A stretch of 36,699 nt of DNA. It comes from a virus. The position numbers and the translations under genes are program-made. Positions within the stretch are counted from its first letter, which is position 1. The number at the start of each line of letters is the position of its first letter. The stretch spans positions 1-36,699 of the IMG/VR virus record IMGVR_UViG_3300037502_001878. The stretch is one strand, 5' to 3'. Shown here one piece after another: positions 1 to 8,007 of the stretch. Below the pieces are notes generated by a model. That model made no database searches. It was not told the origin of the DNA and worked only from the letters and a program-made list of their open reading frames with translations.

Positions 1-127
1 CAGAGGCTACAAGGTAATCGAAGCTTACAGTCAGCATCTTAGCTTGATCAGCCTTATCGATTGTGAAGTTGTAGCTAAAGCCTTGCCCTTGCCTGTTTGC
101 TGCATCATGTGTGAAGAGGAAGTTTGT
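1..127. repeat. Left copy of 127-bp terminal direct repeat (contig overlap)
   Basis: Bases 1-127 are identical to 36573-36699 at the far end. The repeat lies inside one open reading frame, which stays in frame when the two ends are joined. A perfect repeat of exactly 127 bases is what a de Bruijn assembler with k=127 leaves on a circular contig. I therefore read it as the closure overlap of a circularly permuted or circular genome, not a packaged terminal repeat, though a short packaged repeat cannot be excluded from sequence alone. Confidence 0.95.
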
Positions 128-376
128 AGTGCCTCGGATGTCACTATTGGTGCTGGTTGCAAAAGTTACGTTAGCAGAGCCGCCTGTTCCATCCACTGGG
201 CTTGTGCCTGCTGCATCGGCATAGGTCGCCCATCCTGTGATAGATAAGCCGTCGTTACGAGTGATGTAGTTGATCGCTCCATCGTAGTCGATGGTTGTAC
301 CGTCTTTTAAAAGTAAGCCTTTTGACGTTAAAATCTTAGTCCTTGATCCGCCGTAAATTGCTGGTGAATTACCCAC
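1..376 (-). CDS. Tail fibre / receptor-binding protein, N-terminal part (cut by contig end)
   Basis: This is the 5' part of a gene that continues at 36572 and ends at 35035; joined, it encodes about 637 residues. The start is a GTG at 374-376. It is preceded by an in-frame TAA two codons upstream and by an AAGAGG Shine-Dalgarno that overlaps the end of the 553-residue fibre gene (stop at 387). The N-terminus begins MGNSPAIYGGSRTKIL and includes a motif describing a painted or coloured start of the fibre shaft, then a Gly/Thr-rich beta region. When joined, the frame runs directly into the C1q/TNF-like domains described for 35035-36699. No ATG start would restore a full-length product. The junction is therefore an artefact of linearising the contig, not a truncation. 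Confidence 0.85.
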   Translation of the reverse strand, partial: MGNSPAIYGGSRTKILTSKGLLLKDGTTIDYDGAINYITRNDGLSITGWATYADAAGTSPVDGTGGSANVTFATSTNSDIRGTTNFLFTHDAANRQGQGFSYNFTIDKADQAKMLTVSFDYLVAS

Positions 377-386
377 TGTTTACCTC

Positions 387-2048
387 TTACGCGTAAAGAT
401 TGATTGCTAGATAGCCTTCGATTGCTGTTGCTGTTTTGGCCTTAACGCTAATCCTTGAGCTTGCAGGGATAGCAAGATCCAAAACACCGTTGCCGCCTGG
501 GAAAATGTAAAGCTGATCAACTTCAGCACCAGCACCACCAACAGCCAAGATCATCACTTCACCCGATGAATCAAAAATCTCAATGCGTGAAACAATAGCA
601 GAAGTGCTTGCAACAAGTTGAGTATAAGCCGCAGTCGTAACATTGCTTAAGCTGTAATCAAGGAAAAGCTGCTGGACTTTTGATCGGCCTGAAGCTTTAA
701 AATCTAAGACCTGATCGCTTGCAACAGTAACACTCAATGAGCCTGACTTGGTAGTCTGCCCAAGGGTAGCAGGTAACTTTCCGCTGATTGTGCTGAGTGT
801 GCTGCTTTGAGTTTGTTGCTCACTAAGGGTTGCGGCTCCAGTCGGAAGCGGCAAACTTGCAGCACTCACTGGTTGAGTCACAGCCGAGCCGTCTACCTTG
901 ATTCCATTAACAGTGGTCACAATCTTAGTATCAACACTTGCTAAGGTTGTCTCAGTGGCTGCGCCCGTTGGAAGTGGTAAGCTTGCTGCACTAACTGGTT
1001 GTGTAACCGCAGAGCCATCAACCTTAATACCGTTCGCTGTGGTCACAACTTTGGTATCAATGCTTGCAAGAGTTGTCTCGGTAGCAGCTCCAGTCGGTAG
1101 GCTCACAGTGCCAGTGATGTTTGTGATGTTCCAAGTGCCTGATTGAGTTGCAGCAACAGTGCTTCCTGTTACATCAGCAGTCAAAGAGCCTGAAGGGTTT
1201 ACTTTAACAGTGTGATAAGTACCACCGCCAGAAGTAGATAAACCCCAAATAACGGACTTGGTTAGGTCTGCCATCATGTACGAGTTCACAGCTTGTGCAA
1301 GGCTATACTTAGACGGAGTTGTGTTGGTGCGCTTTAAAATAGTGGTAAGTCTAAAGCTTGATTGAGCTACTGCACCGTTGGTGTAAACTATTCGGAAATA
1401 ACGAAGTTCTGCTGCTTGGTTATAACTAACACCTACGCCGCCAACGACATCAAAATTATGTGTATGATCCCAATTCACACCGTCTGGGCTGAACTGCATC
1501 GATAGGCCGCCAGAAGCAGAGGATACATCCGAGAAAGCTGCAATGCTTATGCTTGAGAAGTTTGTCACCTCAATGGAAGCACCTGTAAACACGCCGCCAA
1601 TACCTAAAGGAGTTGTGGAGCTGTTGGTTAAATCAACAACACTAGCTTGTTGATCGCTAATTTCATAAAGGACATTCGTTTGAGTTATTTGCTCACCATT
1701 AGTTGCAAAATCTTTGGCTTCTAAGCTTGCCAAAGTTGTTTGAGTGGCAAAGTCTTTACCTTCTAAGCTTGCAAGTGTGGTTTGTGTTGCATAATCAACA
1801 GCCGCAAGCGTTGCCGTATCCCCTGCGATCGTTCCAACATTTGTGTCAATCGTTGCCAAGTATCCTTCAATGGTTGACGGATCAAATGGCGTGACTGGAT
1901 TGCCACTAGAATCAATTTGAATAACAGGAAGTGGCGTTGAGTTCGCAGGTGTAACCGTGTTTATGCTAACATCGGTTAGACTTCCGTCATTGATGAATTT
2001 AACAGGGGCTGCTGTGCTTGCTTGAGTAGGCCAGGTAAAATTTGCCAT
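387..2048 (-). CDS. Tail fibre protein with internal 42-residue tandem repeats
   Basis: A 553-residue beta-rich, low-Cys virion protein. Residues 1-60 are a Thr/Pro/Asp-rich start. Residues about 85-117 hold short repeats of the type ATQTTLASLE. Residues about 155-240 form a probable beta-sandwich with conserved aromatic residues (FSPDG, NWDH, FRIVY). Residues 317-400 are two near-identical 42-residue units beginning LPTGAATETTLAS, followed by a partial third unit. Residues 440-553 are a C-terminal beta domain. LPTGAAT/ETTL repeats are common in phage fibre and side-tail proteins. The gene sits between the 120-residue protein gene (two bases away) and the junction fibre gene, whose ribosome binding site overlaps its stop. 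It probably forms a trimeric appendage; its receptor is unknown. Confidence 0.75.
   Translation of the reverse strand: MANFTWPTQASTAAPVKFINDGSLTDVSINTVTPANSTPLPVIQIDSSGNPVTPFDPSTIEGYLATIDTNVGTIAGDTATLAAVDYATQTTLASLEGKDFATQTTLASLEAKDFATNGEQITQTNVLYEISDQQASVVDLTNSSTTPLGIGGVFTGASIEVTNFSSISIAAFSDVSSASGGLSMQFSPDGVNWDHTHNFDVVGGVGVSYNQAAELRYFRIVYTNGAVAQSSFRLTTILKRTNTTPSKYSLAQAVNSYMMADLTKSVIWGLSTSGGGTYHTVKVNPSGSLTADVTGSTVAATQSGTWNITNITGTVSLPTGAATETTLASIDTKVVTTANGIKVDGSAVTQPVSAASLPLPTGAATETTLASVDTKIVTTVNGIKVDGSAVTQPVSAASLPLPTGAATLSEQQTQSSTLSTISGKLPATLGQTTKSGSLSVTVASDQVLDFKASGRSKVQQLFLDYSLSNVTTAAYTQLVASTSAIVSRIEIFDSSGEVMILAVGGAGAEVDQLYIFPGGNGVLDLAIPASSRISVKAKTATAIEGYLAINLYA
849..1100 (-). repeat. Two tandem 126-bp coding repeats in the fibre gene
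   Basis: Two consecutive 126-bp units (1100-975 and 974-849, read on the minus strand) encode 42-residue units that differ at only about three residues. The DNA differs at many third codon positions. The units are therefore old duplications held by selection on the protein, not a recent slippage. A third, partial unit of seven residues follows. Confidence 0.8.
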
Positions 2049-2049
2049 A

Positions 2050-2412
2050 TTACACCATCTTTACTTGAAGAGTTGCTGTAAGGTTTCCGGTTCCGCTTGT
2101 TGCATTGTACTTCAAACGAAGTGCGTTAAAAGGAAGGTTATTGCAACTGATAGCATGATCACCAGAGTTACCAGAGATTGTGATAGGAGCGCCAAAATCT
2201 AGAGCGGTCCATGTGATTGTCTCGTTGGGATTTTCCTGCTGATTGGAAACCTCTACAACCAGCTCACCGACTGGAGTGGTGCCAGACCATGCCACTACTA
2301 TGCCCACATTATCCAAATAGGGCACATAAACAATTGGGCTTGTTTGGTTCCCTGATATGTCCACACCATCAAACATCTTGAACCCCTTTGGGTTCAGTAC
2401 ATCTTTACGCAT
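2050..2412 (-). CDS. Small beta-rich virion protein, paralogue of the 115-aa protein at 28813
   Basis: A 120-residue protein with no signal peptide. The start ATG at 2412 follows a GGAGG Shine-Dalgarno. The second half holds W-T-A-L-D, ITIS and TSGTGNLTATL, which align in the same order with W-A-P-I-D, ITIS and NSGTGTLTLVL in the protein encoded at 28813-29160. It lies between the largest ejection-type protein and the fibre genes, so a small appendage or fibre-attachment component is likely. The function is not known to me; the structural role is inferred from position and beta composition. Confidence 0.7.
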   Translation of the reverse strand: MRKDVLNPKGFKMFDGVDISGNQTSPIVYVPYLDNVGIVVAWSGTTPVGELVVEVSNQQENPNETITWTALDFGAPITISGNSGDHAISCNNLPFNALRLKYNATSGTGNLTATLQVKMV

Positions 2413-2436
2413 AAAGCCTCCTTGATAGGTTCGGGA

Positions 2437-5064
2437 TTACTCGCCCCTAGACCTGATTAGTTGTTCAGATTGTCCCATTCCTTGCTTTAAAAAGTCACTT
2501 TCAATTTTCTTCGACTTTGGTCTGGCCTGCTGTTGAGCCTCTTCTTGTTGCCCTGCTTCGATCGCACCCATTTGCAGTCGTTGCATCATCTGAGCATCTT
2601 GGGCATTTGTTAATGGTTGGCCCAATAACAAGCTTAACTGAAGTTGTTTATTGAATGGAATATGTTGGCTATGATCGCCGACCTGCTTAACTGCCTCAGT
2701 CACTATTCGATTATAGATGTCTGGGTAAATAGTCTTCACAGCCTCAACAGCTTCACCAGTCAAAACACCTTGCTCAAGATCAGTAAGGATCGAGAACGGA
2801 TCATCAACAGCTTTTAAATAGCGATTGAACTTAGAAAGCTCCGCATCTGATGGCTTCCACTTGACCTTGCTCTGAAACATAGAGCCTTCAAATGGATTCT
2901 TTGGCGCTTTTGACTCCAAGAAGCTCACAGCCTCGATAGAAGTGTTAGCAATGGCTTGTTGTAAGCTTGGATCTACGTTAGCAAGGCCACGAGTTGATTC
3001 ATCGATCTTTGCTGCGTACTCATCAGGATTAGTTGCCATGCGCTGCACATAATCCAAGTTCTTCTCGTAATCTTTGAATGAGCTAGTGATTGCAATGGTG
3101 CTCGCTGGCACAATTGTCTTTTTGGTTGATGTGATAAAGTTTTTAAGCCTTGATGCGACTTCTTTCGCCTGCTTTTCCTGAACATCAAGGGCAATCTTAC
3201 CAGCTTGATAAACTCCGTACTGAGCAAAATCAGCCGCCCACAATGTAGGTTTCAAGATGTCAGTGTACCACATCCCCTCAGGTGTTCCGCTCGGCCCAAT
3301 CTTTCTAGGGATCTTACGGTAAAGCTGGTGCAAATTGTTAATGCTTCTGATCTTGTCTTTACCCAAGATCAATTCAGCCGCTTCTGGTGCATATTTATCT
3401 AATTCTTTTTTAAGCTTCAAAACATCAGTGATGGAGTTACCCATAGGATCAAAGCCTTGAGTTTTTGACGCAAGCTTTGCGATCTCTATTCTGCGGTATT
3501 TCTCAAAAATGTCTGGGAATGATTCCTTCATGAATCGTAAAGTCTTTGGAGACTTCACATCGAAAAGATTCCTAGCAAGTTTAGCGTTGTCGATGTTTTC
3601 AACCCGATCAATAAACTGGTCAAAGCTTTTAATCTTTCCTAGTCCTGCTTCCTCTCCAATATCTTCTAGGAAAACCTTAAACTCTCGCCATCCCTTTTTT
3701 GCCTCTTTCAAATCAGACAAAAACTCTTTTGCTAACGCTTGTCCGTTTGGCATTTGCAAGGCTTGGTCAATTGCAGCCTTCTTAACTTGGCGCTCTAGGT
3801 AGCTATCAATTTTGTCTTTGAGATTCCCAATCAATCTTGCTTCATTCCCAAAACCAGTTTGGCGCATATTCTGAGCACGTTGGCCAAGATCACTTGAGAT
3901 TTCTTTTATCTTCGACAAAGGCATATCAATCATTTCTGCCATGTTGTCGATTGAATCCTTGGCAGCTTTTCTTGCAGCACTTTGTCTGAGTGTGTTCTTT
4001 TCGGCCCAATCGTTGATGCGCTTGACTAAGTTTTGCCGAAGCTCTGGAGTAAGTGTGATTGCCTCAAACTCTGTGTTCATCTTTTGGTAAAGAGTCGATG
4101 CAGGATCATAAAGCTGGTGGGCTCTTGAAACGAGTTCATTTTTCACCTGATCAGCAACGCTCTCAGCCGTTTCCTCGGAGGCTTCCTCAACAACCTTTGA
4201 GGCTTGTCGTTGAAATGCTTTGTAAGTGGGCTTTACCTCTTCCCGCACCCACATCCCAGGCAAAGTAGGCTTTTGCGCTAGAGATGATTCAAGCCCTCGG
4301 ATGACCTCGCTATCTGATAGCATCCCCTTGGTAAGCGGTATGCCTTCAATCTCAGCAAGTCTTTTCAATTCATCAATGTTTGGTGCTGCTTTTTTAAACT
4401 CTTCACCTAAATAGTCATCAGCTTCACCGATAAACTTTGAAATAGCCCCTTCGCCTCTTAAAAGCTTTGAGACTTGTTTCTTTACAATTTGAGCACCTTC
4501 GGCAACGCCATGAGCGCCCATTCCAAAAGTACCGCCTATAATAGAGCCAAGCCCTACGTTCGCTATAAGGCTCTCTGCGACGCTTTCAGGAGTACCCAAG
4601 GCTTGATCAGAAATAGTTTGCCCGACGCCGTATAGAGCACCCTCAAGAGCCTCACGAGCCCCTGCGCGAACTAATGGACGAGCAATGCCAGCCGTTGCAG
4701 CTTGAGCACCACGAGCAACCACGGCACCAGGGCCAAGAAATGCGCCAGCAATACCGCCAGTCACTTCACCGGCTGTGGACAATTCAGGCAAATAGGCCTG
4801 GAGCTTTCTGGCTTCTTCGGCGAGCCCTGCGCCCTTTAAAATCGCATCAGAGATCCCAAATGTTAAACCCCTTGCAGCACCAGCACCAAAGGCTGCGGCT
4901 GCTGAAGGCAAAGTCTGATATTGAGCTTGCTCTTGTCGGTAAGCTAATTGCTCAGGGCTTACTGTCTCACCGCCAAGATCAGCCAAAGGATCTGTTTGAC
5001 TACCTTGCGGCTTTTGTTGAGCCGCCATTTCTTCCCTAACTATCTGCTCTAATGGATCATTCAT
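2437..5064 (-). CDS. Large internal virion (DNA ejection) protein, membrane-active type
   Basis: An 875-residue protein. After a charged N-terminus, residues about 55-205 are rich in Gly and Ala, with several amphipathic or hydrophobic stretches (for example around GAGAARGLTFG, GGIAGAFLGPGAV and GLGSIIGGTFGMGA). This pattern is typical of ejection proteins that enter the host envelope. The middle, about residues 210-640, is long charged helix. The C-terminus is Gln-rich. It is the third of three consecutive large proteins (534, 327 and 875 residues), like the ejection trios of P22 (gp7, gp20, gp16) and T7 (gp14, gp15, gp16); this is positional analogy, not homology shown here. No lysozyme or transglycosylase motif was seen. 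The start overlaps the previous gene's stop by 4 bases. Confidence 0.7.
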   Translation of the reverse strand: MNDPLEQIVREEMAAQQKPQGSQTDPLADLGGETVSPEQLAYRQEQAQYQTLPSAAAAFGAGAARGLTFGISDAILKGAGLAEEARKLQAYLPELSTAGEVTGGIAGAFLGPGAVVARGAQAATAGIARPLVRAGAREALEGALYGVGQTISDQALGTPESVAESLIANVGLGSIIGGTFGMGAHGVAEGAQIVKKQVSKLLRGEGAISKFIGEADDYLGEEFKKAAPNIDELKRLAEIEGIPLTKGMLSDSEVIRGLESSLAQKPTLPGMWVREEVKPTYKAFQRQASKVVEEASEETAESVADQVKNELVSRAHQLYDPASTLYQKMNTEFEAITLTPELRQNLVKRINDWAEKNTLRQSAARKAAKDSIDNMAEMIDMPLSKIKEISSDLGQRAQNMRQTGFGNEARLIGNLKDKIDSYLERQVKKAAIDQALQMPNGQALAKEFLSDLKEAKKGWREFKVFLEDIGEEAGLGKIKSFDQFIDRVENIDNAKLARNLFDVKSPKTLRFMKESFPDIFEKYRRIEIAKLASKTQGFDPMGNSITDVLKLKKELDKYAPEAAELILGKDKIRSINNLHQLYRKIPRKIGPSGTPEGMWYTDILKPTLWAADFAQYGVYQAGKIALDVQEKQAKEVASRLKNFITSTKKTIVPASTIAITSSFKDYEKNLDYVQRMATNPDEYAAKIDESTRGLANVDPSLQQAIANTSIEAVSFLESKAPKNPFEGSMFQSKVKWKPSDAELSKFNRYLKAVDDPFSILTDLEQGVLTGEAVEAVKTIYPDIYNRIVTEAVKQVGDHSQHIPFNKQLQLSLLLGQPLTNAQDAQMMQRLQMGAIEAGQQEEAQQQARPKSKKIESDFLKQGMGQSEQLIRSRGE

Positions 5065-6665
5065 GGTGTGAGCCTTTTGAAAGGAATGTTGCGAGCCTTA
5101 GCGTTGCGCTCATAAACTTCTGCTTCCTGAGGAGTCACGTCTTTAGTAATTGGCCCAGCTTGCCCTTGATATTCAATGGTGACTCTGGTTAATGGCGAAG
5201 GACGCATTTTGGTTTGCAACCCAAGGATTTTGGCCTGTTCACCTTTTCTAAACTCCATCGAATCCACTAAGCTTTTAAGCTTTGCTTTAACTCCAGCATC
5301 AAGCTGCAATAGTTTTGTTGGATTACCAAGAACATCGTTTAGGACTAATTCTCTTTCTTTTTCTTGAATAGTTCCAGGTCCCAAGATTTCATCTTTTAAA
5401 CCACCACCGACAAGTCTTTGAGAAATAGCTTTTACCTCATCTTCGAGAACAGGATTTAAAGATTTTCCAGGCTTTTTTGCGATTTCAAAAAGACGGTTCA
5501 AATCTTTCATTGTGCTACGATAGCCAGGCAGAGTTTTTCTAAAGTCCATTGCCTCCTCTCTTGTCGGAGCAAAGCCAAAAAACTCTGAGTCACGAATATA
5601 TTTTTCCTCATCCTTATCAGACAAAACACCACGAGGAACTGGAGCTTCCTGTTGTCCAGCTCCTTTCATGGCCTCAAGTCTTGCAAGCTGCTCAATTTGC
5701 TTTGCTTGCACTTCCATGCGGCTCTTTTCAATGTCCCCTCGTAACGACTGAATCCTCATGGCTCGTTCTGCATTTTGGGCCTGTGATTCTTGGATCTGAA
5801 GCTTTGTGTTGATCATTCGATAAGCATTGTTAACCATCGCAGCACTTGCAGCTTCTTCGCTTCCAAGTTTAGCCACTAAATCACCATAAGCATTTCTGGC
5901 AGTAGCCCCGCGTTCTTTTGCTCTAAGGTACTTTTCTTTTTGCAAGGCTAAGTCTTGCTGAATAGCGCCATCAATGATTTGTTTTGCTGTGTTTGGCCCA
6001 CCAGTCATGGCACTAGCGTAAGCGCCAACACCCATCGCAATAGCAGCAGCAATACGAGAACCTGTGGATTTGTTAGCCCAAAAGTCTTGAGGTTCAATTT
6101 TACCCGCTTCAGCTTCGATTTGCTGCACTTTTAGTTGAGCATTGGCAATAGCTTCCTGATTGGCCTTTTGTTTTTCAGCGTAAGCCTTTGTCTGAGCCTC
6201 AAGCTCATCCATCATGCCCTTTTGTCTACCAACTTGAAATGCGCCTTCTTGATAGCCTTTCAAAGCTTCTTGCATTCCATCTTTTTCAACCTGCTCCTGA
6301 GCTTTAAATTCTTGAGCTGTTGGTGCTCTCATTGGTTGAGGCTGCTCACTTGGAACTTGCAAAGGGATTGCAGAAGGCTGCATGGGCTCACTCATATCAA
6401 CAGGGATGCGCATCTGACTGAGCTGCTGGCTGTAAGGTTTAATATCTAATTGCCCTTTGGCTAACTGCAAAGCAGCGGTGGGATCTTGGCCGTACTGAGC
6501 AAGTTCTTGCGCTTTTAATTGCTTTTGCAATTGGCTACCGCCGCCTAAGCTTTGCAAAGCCTCAAGCGGTGCAAATTCACCAAAGGCACCTGGAGTCGTG
6601 TCATATTGCTGGGAAGGTAATTCGCCTAGAGCTTGATAGGTTTGCTCTTGAATAGTTTTTGCCAT
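5061..6665 (-). CDS. Internal virion (ejection) protein, coiled-coil rich
   Basis: A 534-residue Gln/Ala/Glu-rich protein. The first 130 residues are low-complexity and Gln/Pro-rich. Residues about 130-190 and 270-340 are strong heptad coiled coils. In between, about residues 197-225, lies an Ala/Gly/Met-rich, membrane-compatible helix (AAIAMGVGAYASAMTGG) followed by an NTAKQIIDGAIQQDL segment; helix-plus-segment of this style recurs in phage ejection proteins. The C-terminal 150 residues are a globular charged domain. The gene follows the S74-domain protein by 2 bases and overlaps the 875-residue protein gene by 4, so the three are expressed as a unit and probably assemble inside the capsid. 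Confidence 0.65.
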   Translation of the reverse strand: MAKTIQEQTYQALGELPSQQYDTTPGAFGEFAPLEALQSLGGGSQLQKQLKAQELAQYGQDPTAALQLAKGQLDIKPYSQQLSQMRIPVDMSEPMQPSAIPLQVPSEQPQPMRAPTAQEFKAQEQVEKDGMQEALKGYQEGAFQVGRQKGMMDELEAQTKAYAEKQKANQEAIANAQLKVQQIEAEAGKIEPQDFWANKSTGSRIAAAIAMGVGAYASAMTGGPNTAKQIIDGAIQQDLALQKEKYLRAKERGATARNAYGDLVAKLGSEEAASAAMVNNAYRMINTKLQIQESQAQNAERAMRIQSLRGDIEKSRMEVQAKQIEQLARLEAMKGAGQQEAPVPRGVLSDKDEEKYIRDSEFFGFAPTREEAMDFRKTLPGYRSTMKDLNRLFEIAKKPGKSLNPVLEDEVKAISQRLVGGGLKDEILGPGTIQEKERELVLNDVLGNPTKLLQLDAGVKAKLKSLVDSMEFRKGEQAKILGLQTKMRPSPLTRVTIEYQGQAGPITKDVTPQEAEVYERNAKARNIPFKRLTP

Positions 6666-6667
6666 GA

Positions 6668-7651
6668 TTATCGCTCCATCTTTTCAAGACGTTTGTTCAA
6701 ATGAGATACAGCAGCAAGCAAAGCACCAACAGACTGAGGCACATTGACCATTTTCCCATGAGCTGTGTCTTGCACTAAGCTTTTGCCCATTTCTGACTTT
6801 TCTAGGTCTTGGGCTATGATGCCGTAACGCTTCCCTTGAGCAGCCCCAGGCAATGAGCCATCTTTGTAGTCATAACTTTTTGCTGAGATGGCCTTGAGAA
6901 ACTTTGATACGTCTTTATCGCCGCTCTTGATGTTTTCCTTCTGGTTTACATCAGACATTAGTGCTCCAGCAGCAATAGTAGAACCAGCTTGCAATAAAGC
7001 TGCTTGCTGTTGTGCTCCTGTTTGAGCTTGTGCCATTCTTGCTTGTTGTCGCATCTGTTCAAGTTGTTGGTTGGCCAAGAACTGGGCCTGATCAACATTC
7101 ATACCCATTTGCACATATTGTTGAGCCAGTTGGTTAGCTTGCATCATTAGAGCTTGGTCTTGCGCTCTGGTTTGTCCGAGAGTTCCCGCAAGGGCTTGTT
7201 CGGCCTGCGCTTGCTCTTGAGCACGCAACATGCCTCCTTGAGCTGCTTGTTCTTGCATAGTCCCTGCGGTAGCTCTGGCAAGGTTACGTTGCGCTAAGCC
7301 AGCACCAGCGCCACGCTGGGAAGCTGCTTGAGAGGCTAAGGCTTGACGGGTTAAATCCATGCCTCTCCCCATTTGAAGCTCTGCGATTGAAGGGGCTTGA
7401 CCAAGGGCTCGCTGTTGCATCTGAGCAATCAGTTGTTGTTGCTGTTGTCCGACTTGAGTTTGACCAGCCAGACCTTGAGTTCCGACGGCTTCTTGGGCTT
7501 TTCTTTGTTCTTCAAGCAGTTTTTTGTTTTCTTCGCGGTATGGATCTTGAAAAGCTCCACCTTGAATGCGTCCAGGTCCCATCGATGCGGGCCCTTCACC
7601 ACTTAACATCCCTCCGATAGCCTCTACACCTTGTTTTACGAAACCCATCAC
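6668..7651 (-). CDS. Internal virion protein with C-terminal S74-type self-cleaving chaperone domain
   Basis: A 327-residue protein. Residues 1-230 are Gln/Ala/Met-rich helix of the ejection-protein type. Residues about 232-327 match the intramolecular chaperone (peptidase S74) family: S233-D-V-N-Q-K238-E-N-I at the start, then YDYKDG, YGIIAQDLEKS and a C-terminal amphipathic helix (LLAAVSHLNKRLEKM). In the family, a Ser-Lys pair five residues apart cleaves the domain off after folding; here Ser233 and Lys238 have that spacing. S74 domains are best known on fibres and spikes, so one on an ejection-type protein is notable. Cleavage would release about 95 residues. The start overlaps the upstream GNAT-like gene by 4 bases. 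Confidence 0.7.
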   Translation of the reverse strand: MMGFVKQGVEAIGGMLSGEGPASMGPGRIQGGAFQDPYREENKKLLEEQRKAQEAVGTQGLAGQTQVGQQQQQLIAQMQQRALGQAPSIAELQMGRGMDLTRQALASQAASQRGAGAGLAQRNLARATAGTMQEQAAQGGMLRAQEQAQAEQALAGTLGQTRAQDQALMMQANQLAQQYVQMGMNVDQAQFLANQQLEQMRQQARMAQAQTGAQQQAALLQAGSTIAAGALMSDVNQKENIKSGDKDVSKFLKAISAKSYDYKDGSLPGAAQGKRYGIIAQDLEKSEMGKSLVQDTAHGKMVNVPQSVGALLAAVSHLNKRLEKMER

Positions 7652-8007
7652 AACCCCCTAGAAAGTAAAACTTTTTGTTTTTCAATTTTAAAACTATGCT
7701 TGAATGCTCGCTCAACAACAGCAGTCACATCAGTTAAAGCATAGCAATTCTTAAATCCCAATGCAGCCCCAACTTGAATGCAAGCATTAACAACTGCGTC
7801 CATTTCTTCATCTTTAGTCGGCACATTCCTAGCAACAAGCCACTCGATAAAACAGGCATTGCTATTGGTAGTAATCAAAAAGCAAGCCGCGTTCTCAGTC
7901 ACAAAGCCAATTGATGGCAGTTGCGACTTACAAATGAGCTTGCCTCTTGAGTGGAAAAGCTCAAACACATGATCAAAGTCGCTGAAGTCATACCGCTTCA
8001 AAGTCAT
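7648..8007 (-). CDS. Small GNAT-fold-like protein of the virion operon
   Basis: A 119-residue protein. It resembles the short GNAT-like proteins that podoviruses often carry next to internal virion proteins: a strand-rich first half (LPSIGFVTENAACFLITT), a segment with CFIEWLVA, then a long helix (VVNACIQVGAALGF) and a final strand. The canonical acetyl-CoA loop (R/Q-x-x-G-x-G/A) is not visible, so catalysis is doubtful and a structural role is possible. The gene overlaps both neighbours by 4 bases (nozzle-like protein upstream, S74 protein downstream). The fold assignment is by pattern only. Confidence 0.5.
   Translation of the reverse strand: MTLKRYDFSDFDHVFELFHSRGKLICKSQLPSIGFVTENAACFLITTNSNACFIEWLVARNVPTKDEEMDAVVNACIQVGAALGFKNCYALTDVTAVVERAFKHSFKIEKQKVLLSRGL

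Noticed and set aside
44-247. 67-codon plus-strand frame at the left end
   Set aside because: Antisense shadow of the junction fibre gene, which is continuous on the minus strand across the ends.
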